Source of the DNA: Onchocerca volvulus
Lineage: Eukaryota > Nematoda > Chromadorea > Rhabditida > Onchocercidae
Length of the DNA stretch: 64,000 bases
Assembly: GCA_000499405.2 (NCBI GenBank)
Contig: HG738141.1
Span: 528,032 to 592,031, forward strand
Direction: 5' to 3'
The position numbers and the translations under genes were made by a program. Shown one piece after another: positions 52,511-64,000 of this stretch (within the stretch, counting starts at the first letter, position 1; the number at the start of each line of letters is the position of its first letter). The notes under the pieces were generated by a model. It was not told where the DNA came from. It did not search any database and saw only the letters and a program-made list of their open reading frames with translations.

Positions 52511-53671
52511 ATTTTTGATTATTGTCGATTCGGGTCAAGTTTGCTGGGGTCTTTGTAAAATAGTGTCATACGGGATACTGATGCTCGTTCGAACTCGTGA
52601 AATAATATGCTTTGCTTCAAATCCGAACCTTATATATCCTTTCGAAATCCCTCCTTTTTTCCTGATCTCCAATTTACGCCTCATGATCTCGCTTTGTTTA
52701 TCTGTTAATTGGAGTGTTTGACGACAAGCATGTTTACCGTTTTGGCGGGAAATATGTTTATCCTTTTGTTTATCGGCCTGTTGGTATATTTGAAACTATG
52801 CTGTTCTTGACCTTTAACATTCCTTGTTTACATTAATTTTATCTTCCGAATTTTCCGATATTTGCAATCGAAAGAAAATTAAGACCTAAGGAAGAAGAAT
52901 TCGCGAGTTACAGCAAAAGGTATTCTGCTTCTATTTAATTTCGTATTCAAAGCAGTATTCATTATTCAATATCTGAATTTTTGAAACAATTTGTGGATTT
53001 ATGATGCTAATTTCCTTGCACAGTCGTAAAGTTCATTTACTTTCTTCTCTGTAATGCTTATTATTATTGATTCTACTGTTTTGGTTGCTCGCTTATATTT
53101 TTTTGGGACATAACGCCATATTATGTAGACTTTTGCGAGTAGAAGTATAAAAGTTCCCTTTTTGTTGCAATCATTTGTTACATTACTTGTTTGAAAACAA
53201 TTGATTAAAAAAAAACTCTTTAATACAGCAGCGTTGAGTTTTTCAGACACTCCAACTGATCACTGAGTGTAGGATAACTATAGCATTGATTAATTCAATA
53301 GTCCTTGTTGCAAAACATGAAAGATTTTCAAACCATAGAAATTTGCTTCGATTCTGTAGTTAGCTCAGCTGACGATTATTTTTCTTGGGTTGTTGCTTCA
53401 ACGTAATTAGGACCGATATTTCATCTTTGTTATTGTGTGGAAATTTTTGAGAACTATACTCACATAAGTTTATTGTTAAAAGTAAAAAATACAAAATTTA
53501 CCCAAAAAAAATTTTACAACAGCATCATATGAAAAAAAAAAAAAAAAAAAAAATCCATAAGCCAAATATGTATCTGTTTCAAATGTCAAAACAAAAGCAT
53601 CACAAAATGAAATGAAATTTAAACTATCATTAAAATTAATTTTTATTTATTCGCCTTATTGAATTTAATGA
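52511..53671. other. Spacer between two CIR1-like copies, with an inverted fragment
   Basis: It includes 52877-52962, an 86-base reverse-complement copy of 54141-54226, the sequence flanking the broken CIR1 copy. No other gene was recognised. A minus-strand frame at 52999-53250 (including NVTNDCNKKGTFILLLAKVY) has no recognised homologue. Confidence 0.5.
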
Positions 53672-54026
53672 TGAAATTTTTGGTCGTTTCGTGCTTCCAA
53701 AATCTTTTGCTTGATCAGTTATGGTATCATTTTTCTTGGTCCAATCTTCTCTCGGTGCATTATATTTTCTTTACCATTTGAATTTCGGTTTGGTTTTGTG
53801 GCCTAGGAGGTGCATCTTTTTTACATAAATGAAAGCATGCCTTTTCATCTCCTATAAAGGCTTTATTGTTCAGTACTTCTTGTTCCCGTTCATATGCAAT
53901 GCGTAATTCCTCCTGACGTTTCTTCTCCATTTCATCTTTTTGACGTGCTTGCCATACCTTCTTGATATTCCGCAATGAGCTTGGATGGAAATCCTTTTCG
54001 CTCATAAAATTTTGAAATCTTTTACT
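53672..54026 (-). pseudogene. Broken duplicate of the CIR1-like N-terminal domain
   Basis: Reads ...[19 protein letters not shown] then [20 protein letters not shown], nearly identical to the intact copy through GDEKAC. The original start codon is ATA in place of ATG, leaving a downstream ATG at 54005 as the only start. After GDEKAC there are deletions and frameshifts: the GLSFMY segment is lost, part of the NKKEEDK segment is gone, and the segment covering [10 protein letters not shown] is missing, although the distal DFGSTN-like sequence is present. The similarity includes the presumed intron, so this is a DNA-level duplication and not a retrocopy. Very high identity in the domain suggests a recent event or gene conversion. 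Confidence 0.8.
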
Positions 54027-55017
54027 TATTTTTGCGAAAGAGAGAATTTATTGGAAGACGAAACAATTAAGAATAAATTATTATCTGAGAATATCCAAAT
54101 AGATAATCACTGCGTATTTCTCACTTTTTCGCTCGTAGATATGAATACTGCTTTGAATACGAAATTAGATAGAAGCAGAATACCTTTTGCTGTAACTCGC
54201 GAATTCTTCATCCTCAAGTCTTAATTATCAAAAAATAAACGTAGCAAAAGTGAATCCTAGGTTAGAAGTGAGGATGAAGAATAAATGTCTTTATGCAATT
54301 TATTATTCTGATGTAATTCGAGGCTGAGGATAGTTTTAGAATGGATTGGCAAAGAACTTCAGAGGTTACTTATATGATATATCTTGTGCTCAGCGGAAAA
54401 TTAACTTACTAGCACACTTTTATGCAAATTAAGGTCTGAAAAATCAAACTATTCAATAATATAAGCTGTTTATGTTTTGCCGCATGTTTATCTGTCAACC
54501 ATACAAAAGATAAAATGAATGAATTAAAATGAAAGAATTATTTGCATTAGTGTAGAGGTGCTTAGTGGTTGGTTGAAGTTTTCGCTCCCGATCTTTTGCT
54601 GACAACAGGTAGTAACATACTTGATTTGAGTCTTCAATTACCGCTGAGATATGTCTGAATGAAGAAAATGTAGGTGGAAGAACGGAAGGAGAACAGTAGA
54701 GCGTAGAGAAGTTCAGTTATATCATGGAACTAAGAGAGGTTAACCAAAAAATGAAATTTTCGTCCTCATCAAACTAAAAAATTTTCAGTAGTTTGATTTC
54801 AAAATTTTTTAGCCCTTTTGTTACGTGTATTTTCATTAGAAGTCCTTCATAATTTCATAGAAATTAAATTTGAAAGTTGGGAAGAATTAGAATTCATCTA
54901 ATTAAGACTTGAAATTGAATAATTTTGGTAATATCACTCCTCTAAATTTTCAAAGATAATTTTGAAAATTCAATGTATACATTATTCGGAAAACGTTTCA
55001 AGCACAGGAAATACGCC
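54027..55017. other. Flank of the CIR1 duplicate and upstream region of presenilin
   Basis: The first 200 bases are similar to the upstream flank of the intact CIR1-like copy (GAACAATTAAGAAT, CGTAGA(A/T)ATGAATACTGC). 54141-54226 is one arm of an inverted repeat. The remainder is the presumed promoter region of the presenilin gene; no motif was identified. Confidence 0.5.
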
Positions 55018-58000
55018 ATGTCACAAACAGCAGTGGATAAAATGTACAAAGATGAGGAAGAAATATGGTCAGCTATGGAATATTGGACAAAACAACTGAA
55101 ACAGGTTGAGTTCATTTCGCTAAATAATGTAGCAAATTTTTACAAATTCTAAAATTGAGCTGAGCATAATAAATGTTGATATTTCCTTCATTTTCATTTC
55201 TCTTTTATTATTGCTTTCTTTGATATTTTCACAGGAATGGAATCAAATCGTTAATTTTTGTTTTTTTTAAATTAATTTGAGTTCAAGAAATAACTTAAAC
55301 TTACTCTCTTGCATGCACAGTATGCAAAACGACGTTGCTTTATGATAGCCCTCTAATATTGAGCTTTGTGTTCCAAGATGGAGTACATACTTGCAAACCA
55401 AGTATTGAAAATAATTTTTTTGAGTAATGCTAGAAATTATTTTTGGTCGAAAATTCAATTGATTGGAGCGTTAATTATTCCTTTCATTTTCTGTCATAGT
55501 TGATGAATTTAAAATATTTGAAATTTCCAAAGAATATTTCTATGAAAGCAGTATAAGATGAAAATTAGTAAAAAATTGACATTCGGGATTGTGTACAGTA
55601 TGTGGAATTAGTTGTCTTTTAGATGGACTCTTTCTGTTTTTAATCATTTCAATTCAGTCATAAAACACTTGATGAATGATGGAACACACTAATATATTTT
55701 ATATTATATAACATTGAAAATCAATCGTATAACAATATATCTAAAGATGTATTTGTCACGAGACTGTTTTGATTTGAAAAAGTGAGAAGATATGTTTGTA
55801 GGTTGAAAGATTATTGGTTCCCGTTACTCTCAACATATTGCTAACACTAATTGTTTGGATTGGTGTGTATCATACGAAAACAGAATCAAATTCTGTATTC
55901 TATTATATGCTCGATCCGGGGCATAATCGTACTACCGGAAATGCAATCATCGACGGAATGGTAAGAATTTGAAATTTGTTCAACTAATCAGAAAATTGGA
56001 CATTTCTACAACTGCAAAACTTTATTGGGTGCAATTAATTTCTATTTCTACTCTCTTTCAATCATCCGAAATACCGCCAAACAGTTAGATATTCAGGAGG
56101 AGCGAATATTTTTCACTATTGTCGCCTAAAGTGATAGATCCGTCCAGTATTTTAAGCTAGAAACTAATAGGAATCAAACTTTGATTGAAAAGAGAAAAAA
56201 GTCTACGAAATATTGAAAAAAATGTCCAGCAGTTATTAAACATGTTTCATAGCGATGACGAGGAAAAATAAATGATCTGCTAAACTACTGCAATAGTAGT
56301 TGAGAGCAACTAAGACTAAAATTTTCGATTATTTTTATCTTCTTTTGGTATCGATTGTACTTTTCTCGCTTACAACTGAATGTTATCTTTGACGTTTTGT
56401 TTTTCTCAGTTCAATATAAATAATTATTTCAAGTTATTTTACATAATTTAAAACAAAAGCGGCTTCTTCTTTCTTTCTGAACCCAACCTATGGTTTACTG
56501 CTAATGCTACAAAGAGTGGGCACTGTCTTTTTTTTTTTTTTTTTTCCAATAATCATTAAAGTAACAAACTTATACAATCAACATCACCTTACACTGTAAC
56601 TACAACTTTATTGTTAGGAGTAATGAAATCTTTAATGAAATTTTGAAATAATGATTACAGCAAGTTAGATCATGTAAAAATGACTCTAAAAACTTAAGAC
56701 TACTTTTGAAATAACTTCCTCAAACCAATATCTTCTGCTAATTGAAGTGAAATTCATTGGAATGGCACATTACTATCATCTTTAAATTTTCAACACTAAA
56801 TCTAACAATCGATCCGATTATAAGCAAGAAATTGTGAAACCGAAATTAATTTTTATTCCATCATATAGGTAGAAAGTACCACAAAAAGTTAGTATTCAGG
56901 TGAATGGCATTGGATGTGTACTAATGCTGGCTGTGATAAGTTTTGCATTACTTGCTATGGCATTGTACGATTACAAGCGATTAGTTCAAATTTGGCTATA
57001 CATGTCATGTGTACTTATCATCTTCGGAGTTTTCGCTTCATTCTTGGTGTATGATTTCAATTTTCAACTTGCTTACAGAAATAGTCGAGAAAGAAAGATC
57101 GAATATTATTCTCCTTTTGGATTGCAAAATTTTAAATTACAAGTCTCTTCTAATTCACTTTTAAACAATAAAAGTTCTAGCATGCAACTAGAAACTTCAA
57201 CTCAAAATCTATTCCATTTAAGAAACCAAGAAATTTTGGAACAAACATAGTGGAATTAATTTGAAAATTAACTACGAATTAGAACTAAAATTTGAAAATT
57301 TTAAACTTTAAATCCCTTGTTTAATAGAAGAACACTATTAATGGATAGGGTTCAAGCAGTTAACAATTAGTAAAATAATTTGGAAACGAACTGCAAAGCA
57401 AAAGCAGAATGCTGACTTGTTACGAATGCCAGCCAGGGAAAGATTCATCGATCCAGAATGATCATAATTTATAACAGTTTAAACTTAGGCGAGACAGGTT
57501 GAGATAAAACTGGCACCAGTTAAATGTTTTAAACCTATGTACAGGATGAAATCATATAATTAAAAATACATTTATATAGCGAACTGAGTTCCATTACCAA
57601 AAATACTCATTGTCATTATCCTTCAGAGGCCATCTTATGAAATATTTTGTAGGCGTAAGTTTTACGCTTTAATTCACACAAAAAAAAAAAGAAAAAACAA
57701 CATATCACGCCTGAATTTAAGCGAATTAGAAGATGATGAATAGGAAATTAAGAAATTGTATGACAGCAAATTTCAGATGACAAACATTAGTCTTCAACTG
57801 TGCCGTTAGCTGCCCTTTATTGTGTTAATTAGACGATCTTCTGAAAGCAAATTAATAACTTTGGTAATAGAATATTTCAGAGATTTATTCAAAGCATTTG
57901 GCTTTCAAACAACTCCTCCAATATTTACAACGCTCATTGTCATTACGTATGGTACCATCGGCATCCTTGTATTCTTCACCAAAATAACCCCTCTTTACAT

Positions 58001-60183
58001 GCATCAATTTTACGTCATTTGCAATTGTTCATTGGTTTCCGTATTTTACCTTCGAATGTTTCCGACACATACAACATGGTTTGTATTGGTGTGTATTATT
58101 ATTTGGGGTAAGTTGTTGATTAATTTATCATCGGGATTTAAATACTTGCACAGATGCGATCAATGCGATGAAATGTAGTAATAAATTAAAATTCTCTCTA
58201 ACTAACTTAACCTCTTGTCTGATCTTACCTTCTTTTAAAGCTTATGTATATGATCGATTGAAATAGCAAAAAAAAAAAAGAGAAAAAATTGGGAAAATTG
58301 AAAAGTTTGAAGAAAAATAAGAAATTGAAAAAAAAAAAAAAAACTCTCTAAGTTTGATGCTAATCTCAATTATTTCATAAAGAGACTAAACTGATTCATA
58401 TTAGAAGAATACAGAAAGTATTCAGATGCATTCGCAGTGCTCGCACCTGTAGGTCCTTTACGACGTATCAATGAAAAAGCTCATGAATATAGCGATCAAG
58501 TAAGTAAGTTACTTTGTCAGTTTTGATCTAGTTATTTCTACATAATCATACATTACACTAATTGCTTCATAATTTCAACAACAATAATCTCTGACGAACT
58601 GTTTATTTCTTCTAGGTACTGCGATTCTTGATGTTCACGGCTGAGGACAGATATGATGCTCCACATGACGAAATTGTAAGTTAAACTTCGGTGAATAAGT
58701 TTTATTTGTGTATCGAATTTTACTTCAACGAATGTGCAATATTCTATTTCAATTGTCATTTGGTGCCATTAGTTTTCTCGAAACATTGAATCGGAATGGA
58801 TATTGATTATTTGAAGCAAGAAAAAACGCAAATAATTATTGCTTGAATTGCTTTAAAGGAATCAGTCATTGTTTGAGAAGATTTTTTTTTAAAAATTGGT
58901 TTTGATACGATTTTTTATCTTAAATAAATCTTAACAATTACTTTCGTAAATCAGTTATTTCCTGGTCTTTTTTATAAACTTTCCATATGGAGGTTTGCAA
59001 AATAAATGATCGATCTGAAAAACTTCTTTTCGGACAGGGAAGAAAAAATTTCTTTTAATGCTAATCGTTCAGGTCATAAAAAAATATGCCGCCAAGTTGA
59101 AACAGAACAAATTAAGTGGAAATCATGGAATAAATTCCATAACGAAGCTGGATTTGGTATTTTTTATAGATTTAGCATATTGCAAGAGTATACTTTCCAA
59201 TAACTCATATGCATTATCCAGAAAATCTCCTCGATTCCAATCTGATTTTAACATGAGCTTTTTTTAAGTTACAAGAAACAGAAGATGAATGTATTCGAAG
59301 ACGCAAAACGCTTTATTCAAAAAATGACACGAAAGCTGAGATAGTCCGGATCTGTGCAAAATTTAGAGCATGCAACGAAAAAAAATATGATGATATGGAA
59401 TTTACGGTGTATGACGCCTTGAATGATGGATGTAAGGATAGCCATCATTAAAATTTTCTCTTCATTGACCAGAATGCAGAGATTCCTATTTATCAATCCC
59501 ACTAGATCCACCATGTATTTTCGGAACATCGTAATGAAATAAGTTGAAAAATGTAATTTTAATTTGAAAATTTTTCGAACATTCTTCCATTTTTTTTTTT
59601 TGCTACTACTACTGTCATTTGCTAAATAATTGCTAACTTGTCAGAAAACAAGTAATTGCCATTCACATTTCTTTTCTCCTTCTCATTTAATTAAATTATC
59701 ATAAAAAGTGGAATCACATAAAATTCAAATTAAAAAAATGGTTATTTTCATTGAAAAAGTTATTTATCAATTATATGGTTCAGCCAGCAATATCTTACTG
59801 AGCAAGCAACTCAACAGTTAATCGATAAAATGCTACCAAGCTTATTGTTTTTCACAATTCCATATGCTTTATAACTTGAACTCCTTGTTAAATGAAAAAT
59901 TTTAGCATCGGTTCGTCTTGGCATGGGTGACTTCGTCTTCTACAGCTTGCTGGTAGGTAAAGCCGCTGCGACACATAGTGCGATGTGCGTTGTTGGTTCA
60001 GTGATCGGTATATTGGTCGGATTGATTATTACCTTAACGATATTGTCCGGCGAAGACGAAACTGCCCCGGCATTACCTGTCTCGATTACGATCGCATTGT
60101 TGTTACATTTCGGGATTTATCTGTTTGTCGAACCGTTCTATAGACAGATTGTAATCACTCCGAAATTATTTCTTCTACTCTAA
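55018..60183 (+). CDS. Presenilin, HOP-1-like catalytic subunit of gamma-secretase
   Basis: Exons: 55018-55104, 55802-55960, 56900-57048, 57881-58107, 58426-58499, 58616-58675, 59073-59156, 59269-59431, 59906-60183; 426 residues, phases consistent. Presenilin is a nine-pass aspartyl protease that cleaves Notch and other type-I proteins within the membrane, with nicastrin, APH-1 and PEN-2. TM1 carries LLVPVTLNILLTLIVWIGVY. TM6 has CIIIWDAFAVLAPVGPLRR with the first catalytic Asp, its codon split over the exon 4/5 joint. TM7 has SVRLGMGDFVFYSLLVGKAA with the second catalytic Asp. TM9 has APALPVSITIAL, the PAL motif. The usual YD is WD and GLGD is GMGD; as I recall both variants occur in C. elegans HOP-1, so hop-1 is the likelier relative over sel-12. 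The TM6-TM7 loop is charged and poorly conserved. The N-terminus is short (about 29 residues before exon 2). Confidence 0.93.
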
Positions 60184-60395
60184 TATATTACATTTGAGAA
60201 TTATAAAAAAGATGCGCTTCGATTACTACATTTCCATGATATAAAAAGGTATTTTTACTCTTACTCTAAGACTTGAATTTAAAATTGAGCGTTATTTCTA
60301 ATCATTTAATAGCAAGAATAATTGAATGTAACTATGCAGAATTGCAAATGTGCTTGCTTATATTTATTTGATGGATTAGATATCTGATTGAAAGA

Positions 60396-60614
60396 TTACC
60401 ACAAAATAATCCAATCAAAAATCAAAGACGGTAGTAAATCTTGTCTTGAAATTTCGGGATTTTCTTCACTTGGCTCTTTTTTTTTGGGGGGTTGTTGTAT
60501 GAGAAAGTTACGGCGATAATATTTCTTGGAATCCTTCATTTTTCTTAATTCTATCATAGATTCTGTTCGACGATCATTCCTTTTCAATTTTCTTGACCTT
60601 TTCCTTTCAATCAT
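60396..60614 (-). CDS. Hypothetical small basic protein, uncertain
   Basis: A 72-codon frame starts at 60614: MIERKRSRKLKRNDRRTESM, then IELRKMKDSKKYYRRNFLIQ, a QPPKKKEPSEENPEIS segment, and ends DWIILW. It is highly charged with a less A/T-biased codon choice than its surroundings. It lies just past the 3' end of the presenilin gene on the opposite strand. No homologue was recognised and no splice signals were assigned. It may be a small gene, an exon of an unseen gene or chance. Confidence 0.28.
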   Translation of the reverse strand: MIERKRSRKLKRNDRRTESMIELRKMKDSKKYYRRNFLIQQPPKKKEPSEENPEISRQDLLPSLIFDWIILW

Positions 60615-61248
60615 TCATCGATTTATTCAACGAGACCAAAAATTTTATTCTTAATAAAATCTCTAAATTTAGAACTATAAAGCTGAAGTGCACTTATATA
60701 GCGTTTAAGACAGCTTAACGAGAAAGTAGAAGGGAGGGATTTTTACTTGCTTTTTTTTTTTTTTCATATTTCATCTTAAGATTTACATTCGATAAGCAGT
60801 GGAATGGATATGAAGTGCGACATTTTACAAATGCTAAGTAGATGTTTGGTATTAATGGTCTAAGATGGAACGAAGAGAAGTGATTGATTTGAGAGAAAAT
60901 CCTAACTTTATCAGGAATTCGAGGTTTTGATGGAGGACAATTCCCAGTTTATATAATGGAGACAAAACTATTTAAGCTATAGATATCTAATCACACTCCC
61001 GAACACTATGAGGTTCTTAGGTTACAAAAACATGCAGATTGTTCTTTTATTTTTCTGCATCTCAACATCTTAATTATTGTAATTTGATATTAGCTCTGGC
61101 TCAGAAATTTTACTTTTCATGTAAAAATTTCTACTTTATATATGTAGTAGCATGATAACTTTAATGAGATTGAGATAAACTATAAAATATAGCAAAATGT
61201 CATAACTCAAAAATTTTGGGAGTAAAAAAATTAGCAAAGTAAAAGATT

Positions 61249-63241
61249 TTACCGTTCATTTGGATGCTGCTTGTGTGCATTCGCAAAAGTGACCAGCAGT
61301 TCGCAAATATCTTTAAGATCCTGCAAAACAATGCCGTTATCGAAAAAAAGCAGAAAATCAAACTAAAGTAGGAATTGAATACACCTTGTTTTTAAAGAGC
61401 AAGTATCGTCAATCATCAAACCTCCTAAACCATTAAACAAATTTCTTGAACAAGTGATTATTAGAATGGAAGGGGAATTTTTTCATCTTTCAATATTCAT
61501 TGTTTTTGTCTTCATGGATTCTGTATTTCCTGAAAAGTTTACAAAGATTGTATTACGTATATTAATAATATCATTGTTTAAGCTATCACTAATTTGGCAT
61601 AAAATTTTGCTTGTTTTTTGAAACAAAAAAAAAAAAAATTTAAAGAAATAGAATAAGAAATGTGTTGAAAAAAAGTAATATTTATAAAAAAAGGATCAGA
61701 ACATAGAACGATCTAAACAAATATTTGACAAAGGAAACAAAAATGAAAATTTCATTGTAATGTAATTGTTTTTCATGGATTTTATAGCATAATGCGCAAT
61801 ATTTGTCTTATTTCATTGCTACCATTCCATCTTTTTTTCCTTTTTGATATAATTAAAGCGAATAGCTAAAAAAGGAAATTGGATATTTTTGATCATCTCA
61901 TCTATTATTATGCACACATTTTTGCTGAATTTTGTATTGTTTAATTCAACCTGTGTAATGCAGTTCCAGATTTTTATGAACTTGATAAGTTTCAGTTTCA
62001 TGCATGATTGGTTTCTTCATTTTTAAGAATTTTGTGTTTTTTTTTTTAGCGTTTGAATTAATTTCACTTCCGCAGTCCACTTTTTTCTGATGAACAATGA
62101 AAAGGTTACACGGCGAAATGGCTCACATGTAAGAATAGTAATCAAAACAATGAAGATCAACCGCATCTAAAATTAAGTAACATTGAAAATTTCATCAGGA
62201 AAAATTCACACTACAAATGACAAAAGATAATTAATGATGGAAAAAGCGAGTAATTTCGTAATTTGATTACCCGACGAAAAAAATAATTCACTTCATCGAG
62301 CACAACCATGAATTTATTCGCAGCCAAATTGCCTTTATAACCAGTAAACATACAAATAATCTCTACGCATGTATAGACTAAAATATGCTTGTATTAAGTT
62401 TATCAATATTTTATTTTTGAGTGCCAAAATTTGATAAAATTCGGTCATCATTGAGTTAAGATATTAAGCGTTAATTTTAAAAGAATGCGATTCCTGCTTT
62501 AATAGTAAGAATATTGATTACTGATAAGAATATTAATTTTGCGCTTTTATTTTCGGTTGAAATTTGAAGAGAATTGAAAGAATCTATGGCAGAAATTCTA
62601 GTAAAGATTATAAGCGCAATAAAATGCATCAATGTTCTGACAAGTTTTCTCTGCCAACAATTGACCTGAATTGATATTAGGATGGCCAAACGATGAAAAC
62701 TTATCAAACATTGGCAAAGTAATGACTTCAATAGAATAAGTGTATAGAATAAATGAATACAAACGTTTCTGTTGTAATTTTGAAACTTCGATAAAATTCT
62801 CCCCAAGCGATTTGTATTTACTGATTTTAATCGATCCCTGCAACAATGAGCATCTCATTTAAAATTCTCTTCCAATCACAAGTCTTAATTCCTCTCGAAT
62901 GTTGGACGAAGTCGTGTATGATCAGTGAAAGTTTAAATGGAATTATTTTTCTTTTTTGACATAGCTTCCATGAAAATTATTTTCTCATATACTCATATGC
63001 ATTGACTTATGATAATTAATACCAATATAAGATGATTTAGAATCTTGCAAAGTTTCAGATTTTGTATTTCAGATTTTGCAAAATTTTACCATCAGAGCAA
63101 CAATGAACAATGCGATAAACAATGCAATATGAGTCAAATCATAAGGTATAAAATTTCCGAATTCGAAAGCCATTAGGATAACAGAACTACCCCCAAAGAA
63201 GTATCGAAATATGCAAAACAGCATAATACGGTATTTGACTT
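61249..63241 (-). CDS. Unrecognised multi-pass membrane protein, 5' end unresolved
   Basis: Exons supported by matching phases: 63241-63090, 62837-62666, 62377-62271, 62166-62068, 61320-61249. The chain reads [20 protein letters not shown], then [19 protein letters not shown]. Next come [37 protein letters not shown] and [20 protein letters not shown]. It finishes with [36 protein letters not shown] and a tail ending [15 protein letters not shown]. About five or six hydrophobic segments are apparent. I did not recognise the family. A shifted frame over 62837-62480 also looks hydrophobic and receptor-like, but its splice phase does not fit the next exon. The donor at 62067 (GTGAAA) is weak. 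An upstream exon at 63610-63512 ([20 protein letters not shown]) probably belongs here, but its phase does not join directly, so a small exon is missing between. Confidence 0.55.
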
Positions 63242-64000
63242 CTGAAAAAAAACGGAAGAAAAGGATGGAAACAAAAAGAACAATGATTTTCGCTCAAATC
63301 AAAACTAAATGTAGAAAGAAAGAAAAAAAAAAAAAGAAAACGAATGAGCATTTTTCTAGAAATCAACTAGTGACACATATTTCTTATCTTACTTGAATAT
63401 TGAAATTGTATCTTCACGATTTTAAAACCATGCATTACGTCAACAAATATATTATGAAGTCGTGAAGTTATTGATCAAATGCAAGTAGAAAATTTGAAGA
63501 GTAATAAAATGAACTTACTTTTTCGCAAATTTAGTTGCATAAAAAATAGGTTTCACGTAAGATAAGTAAGAAACTATAGTTGCGTAAAGCATTAAAGCAT
63601 GATGCCACATGAATGCAAGCTAGACATATGGTATTGACCATCTTAGAATATAAATACTATAAATAAAGCGATTTCTTCTTATTTCATTAAACACTCCAAA
63701 ATTATCGCAATATTGGAATTCGCAATATTATTGAAATTTCATTAAGAAATTTCTGATTCAAGCAGATCATTTGTAATATAATGAACGAAGAATGTAAAAA
63801 CATTATAAAGCAATTTTATCAAGAATAAAGTATGCGGAAAGAATATTTTTTTTTAATTTGAACAAAACTTACAAACGATAATCGTCATGATAATAACTGC
63901 TGATGATAGTTATATCAAACTGTGGAAGAAGCAATAGTTGACGTGATACACGTGAACATTACATTCAGTGTGAAATACTTGAAAAAGCTATCTTTCACTT
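63242..64000 (-). other. Probable 5' part of the unrecognised membrane-protein gene
   Basis: A minus-strand exon-like frame at 63610-63512 begins ATG and reads [20 protein letters not shown] then [11 protein letters not shown], ending at a good GTAAGT donor. A CTAG acceptor lies 9 bases before the ATG (trans-splice or cis). A further short frame at 63919-63873 (FDITIISSYYHDDYR) has CACAG and GTAAGT on its two sides but an incompatible phase. The edge of the window cuts any continuation. Confidence 0.35.

Noticed and set aside
58412..58430. Earlier acceptor for presenilin exon 5 giving YSDAFAVL
   Set aside because: The phase of the donor at 58107 requires two bases before GCA; the acceptor at 58425 restores W-D in line with the family, while earlier acceptors shift the frame.

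Overview
The window is nuclear DNA of a nematode, most likely a spirurid or filarial (clade III) worm. Base composition is extremely A/T-rich with constant homopolymer A and T runs. Genes are cut into short exons by introns of about 40 to 1100 bases with TTTTCAG/TTTTTAG-type acceptors. The gene content is animal, and one gene carries a CX-type cysteine module, a nematode family. The species was not determined; a worm outside the filariae is possible. No bacterial operon, phage, CRISPR array, rRNA or tRNA was seen.

Layout. 1-5.4 kb: A/T-rich DNA with a perfect hairpin and a decayed coiled-coil reading frame on the minus strand. 5.7-9.6 kb (+): a seven-transmembrane neuropeptide-type receptor in 7 exons. 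10.5-13.8 kb (-): a bestrophin chloride channel in 8 exons. 15.8-18.7 kb (-): RCE1, the CAAX prenyl endopeptidase, in 6 exons. 18.8-25.3 kb: gene-poor. 25.3-29.7 kb (-): a KLHDC3-type Kelch protein in 9 exons, including one GC-AG intron. 29.7-47.6 kb: an 18-kb gene-poor stretch with long (TC)n and (ATT)n microsatellites, palindromes, a minisatellite and one isolated G-quadruplex motif. 47.7-49.8 kb (-): a secreted, Gln/Gly/Tyr-rich CX-type protein. 50-54.2 kb: a rearranged area with an inverted repeat, an orphan exon, a CIR1-like N-terminal domain and a broken second copy of it. 55.0-60.2 kb (+): a complete HOP-1-like presenilin in 9 exons. 61.2-63.2 kb (-): an unrecognised multi-pass membrane protein whose 5' end is unresolved.

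For the six large gene models (receptor, bestrophin, RCE1, KLHDC3-type, CX-type and presenilin), exon joints were worked out by hand. In each, the exon lengths sum to a multiple of three and the splice phases agree, giving about 379, 373, 254, 389, 266 and 426 residues respectively. The genes do not form an operon or shared pathway. They are independent loci: peptide sensing, anion conductance, processing of prenylated proteins, a Kelch adaptor, a secreted protein, a transcription-corepressor-type domain and intramembrane proteolysis. No clearly new system could be established. The most useful leads are the CIR1 duplication/inversion, the 50.5-51.5 kb inverted repeat with an exon-like frame inside, the unnamed membrane protein at the right end, and the divergent presenilin.
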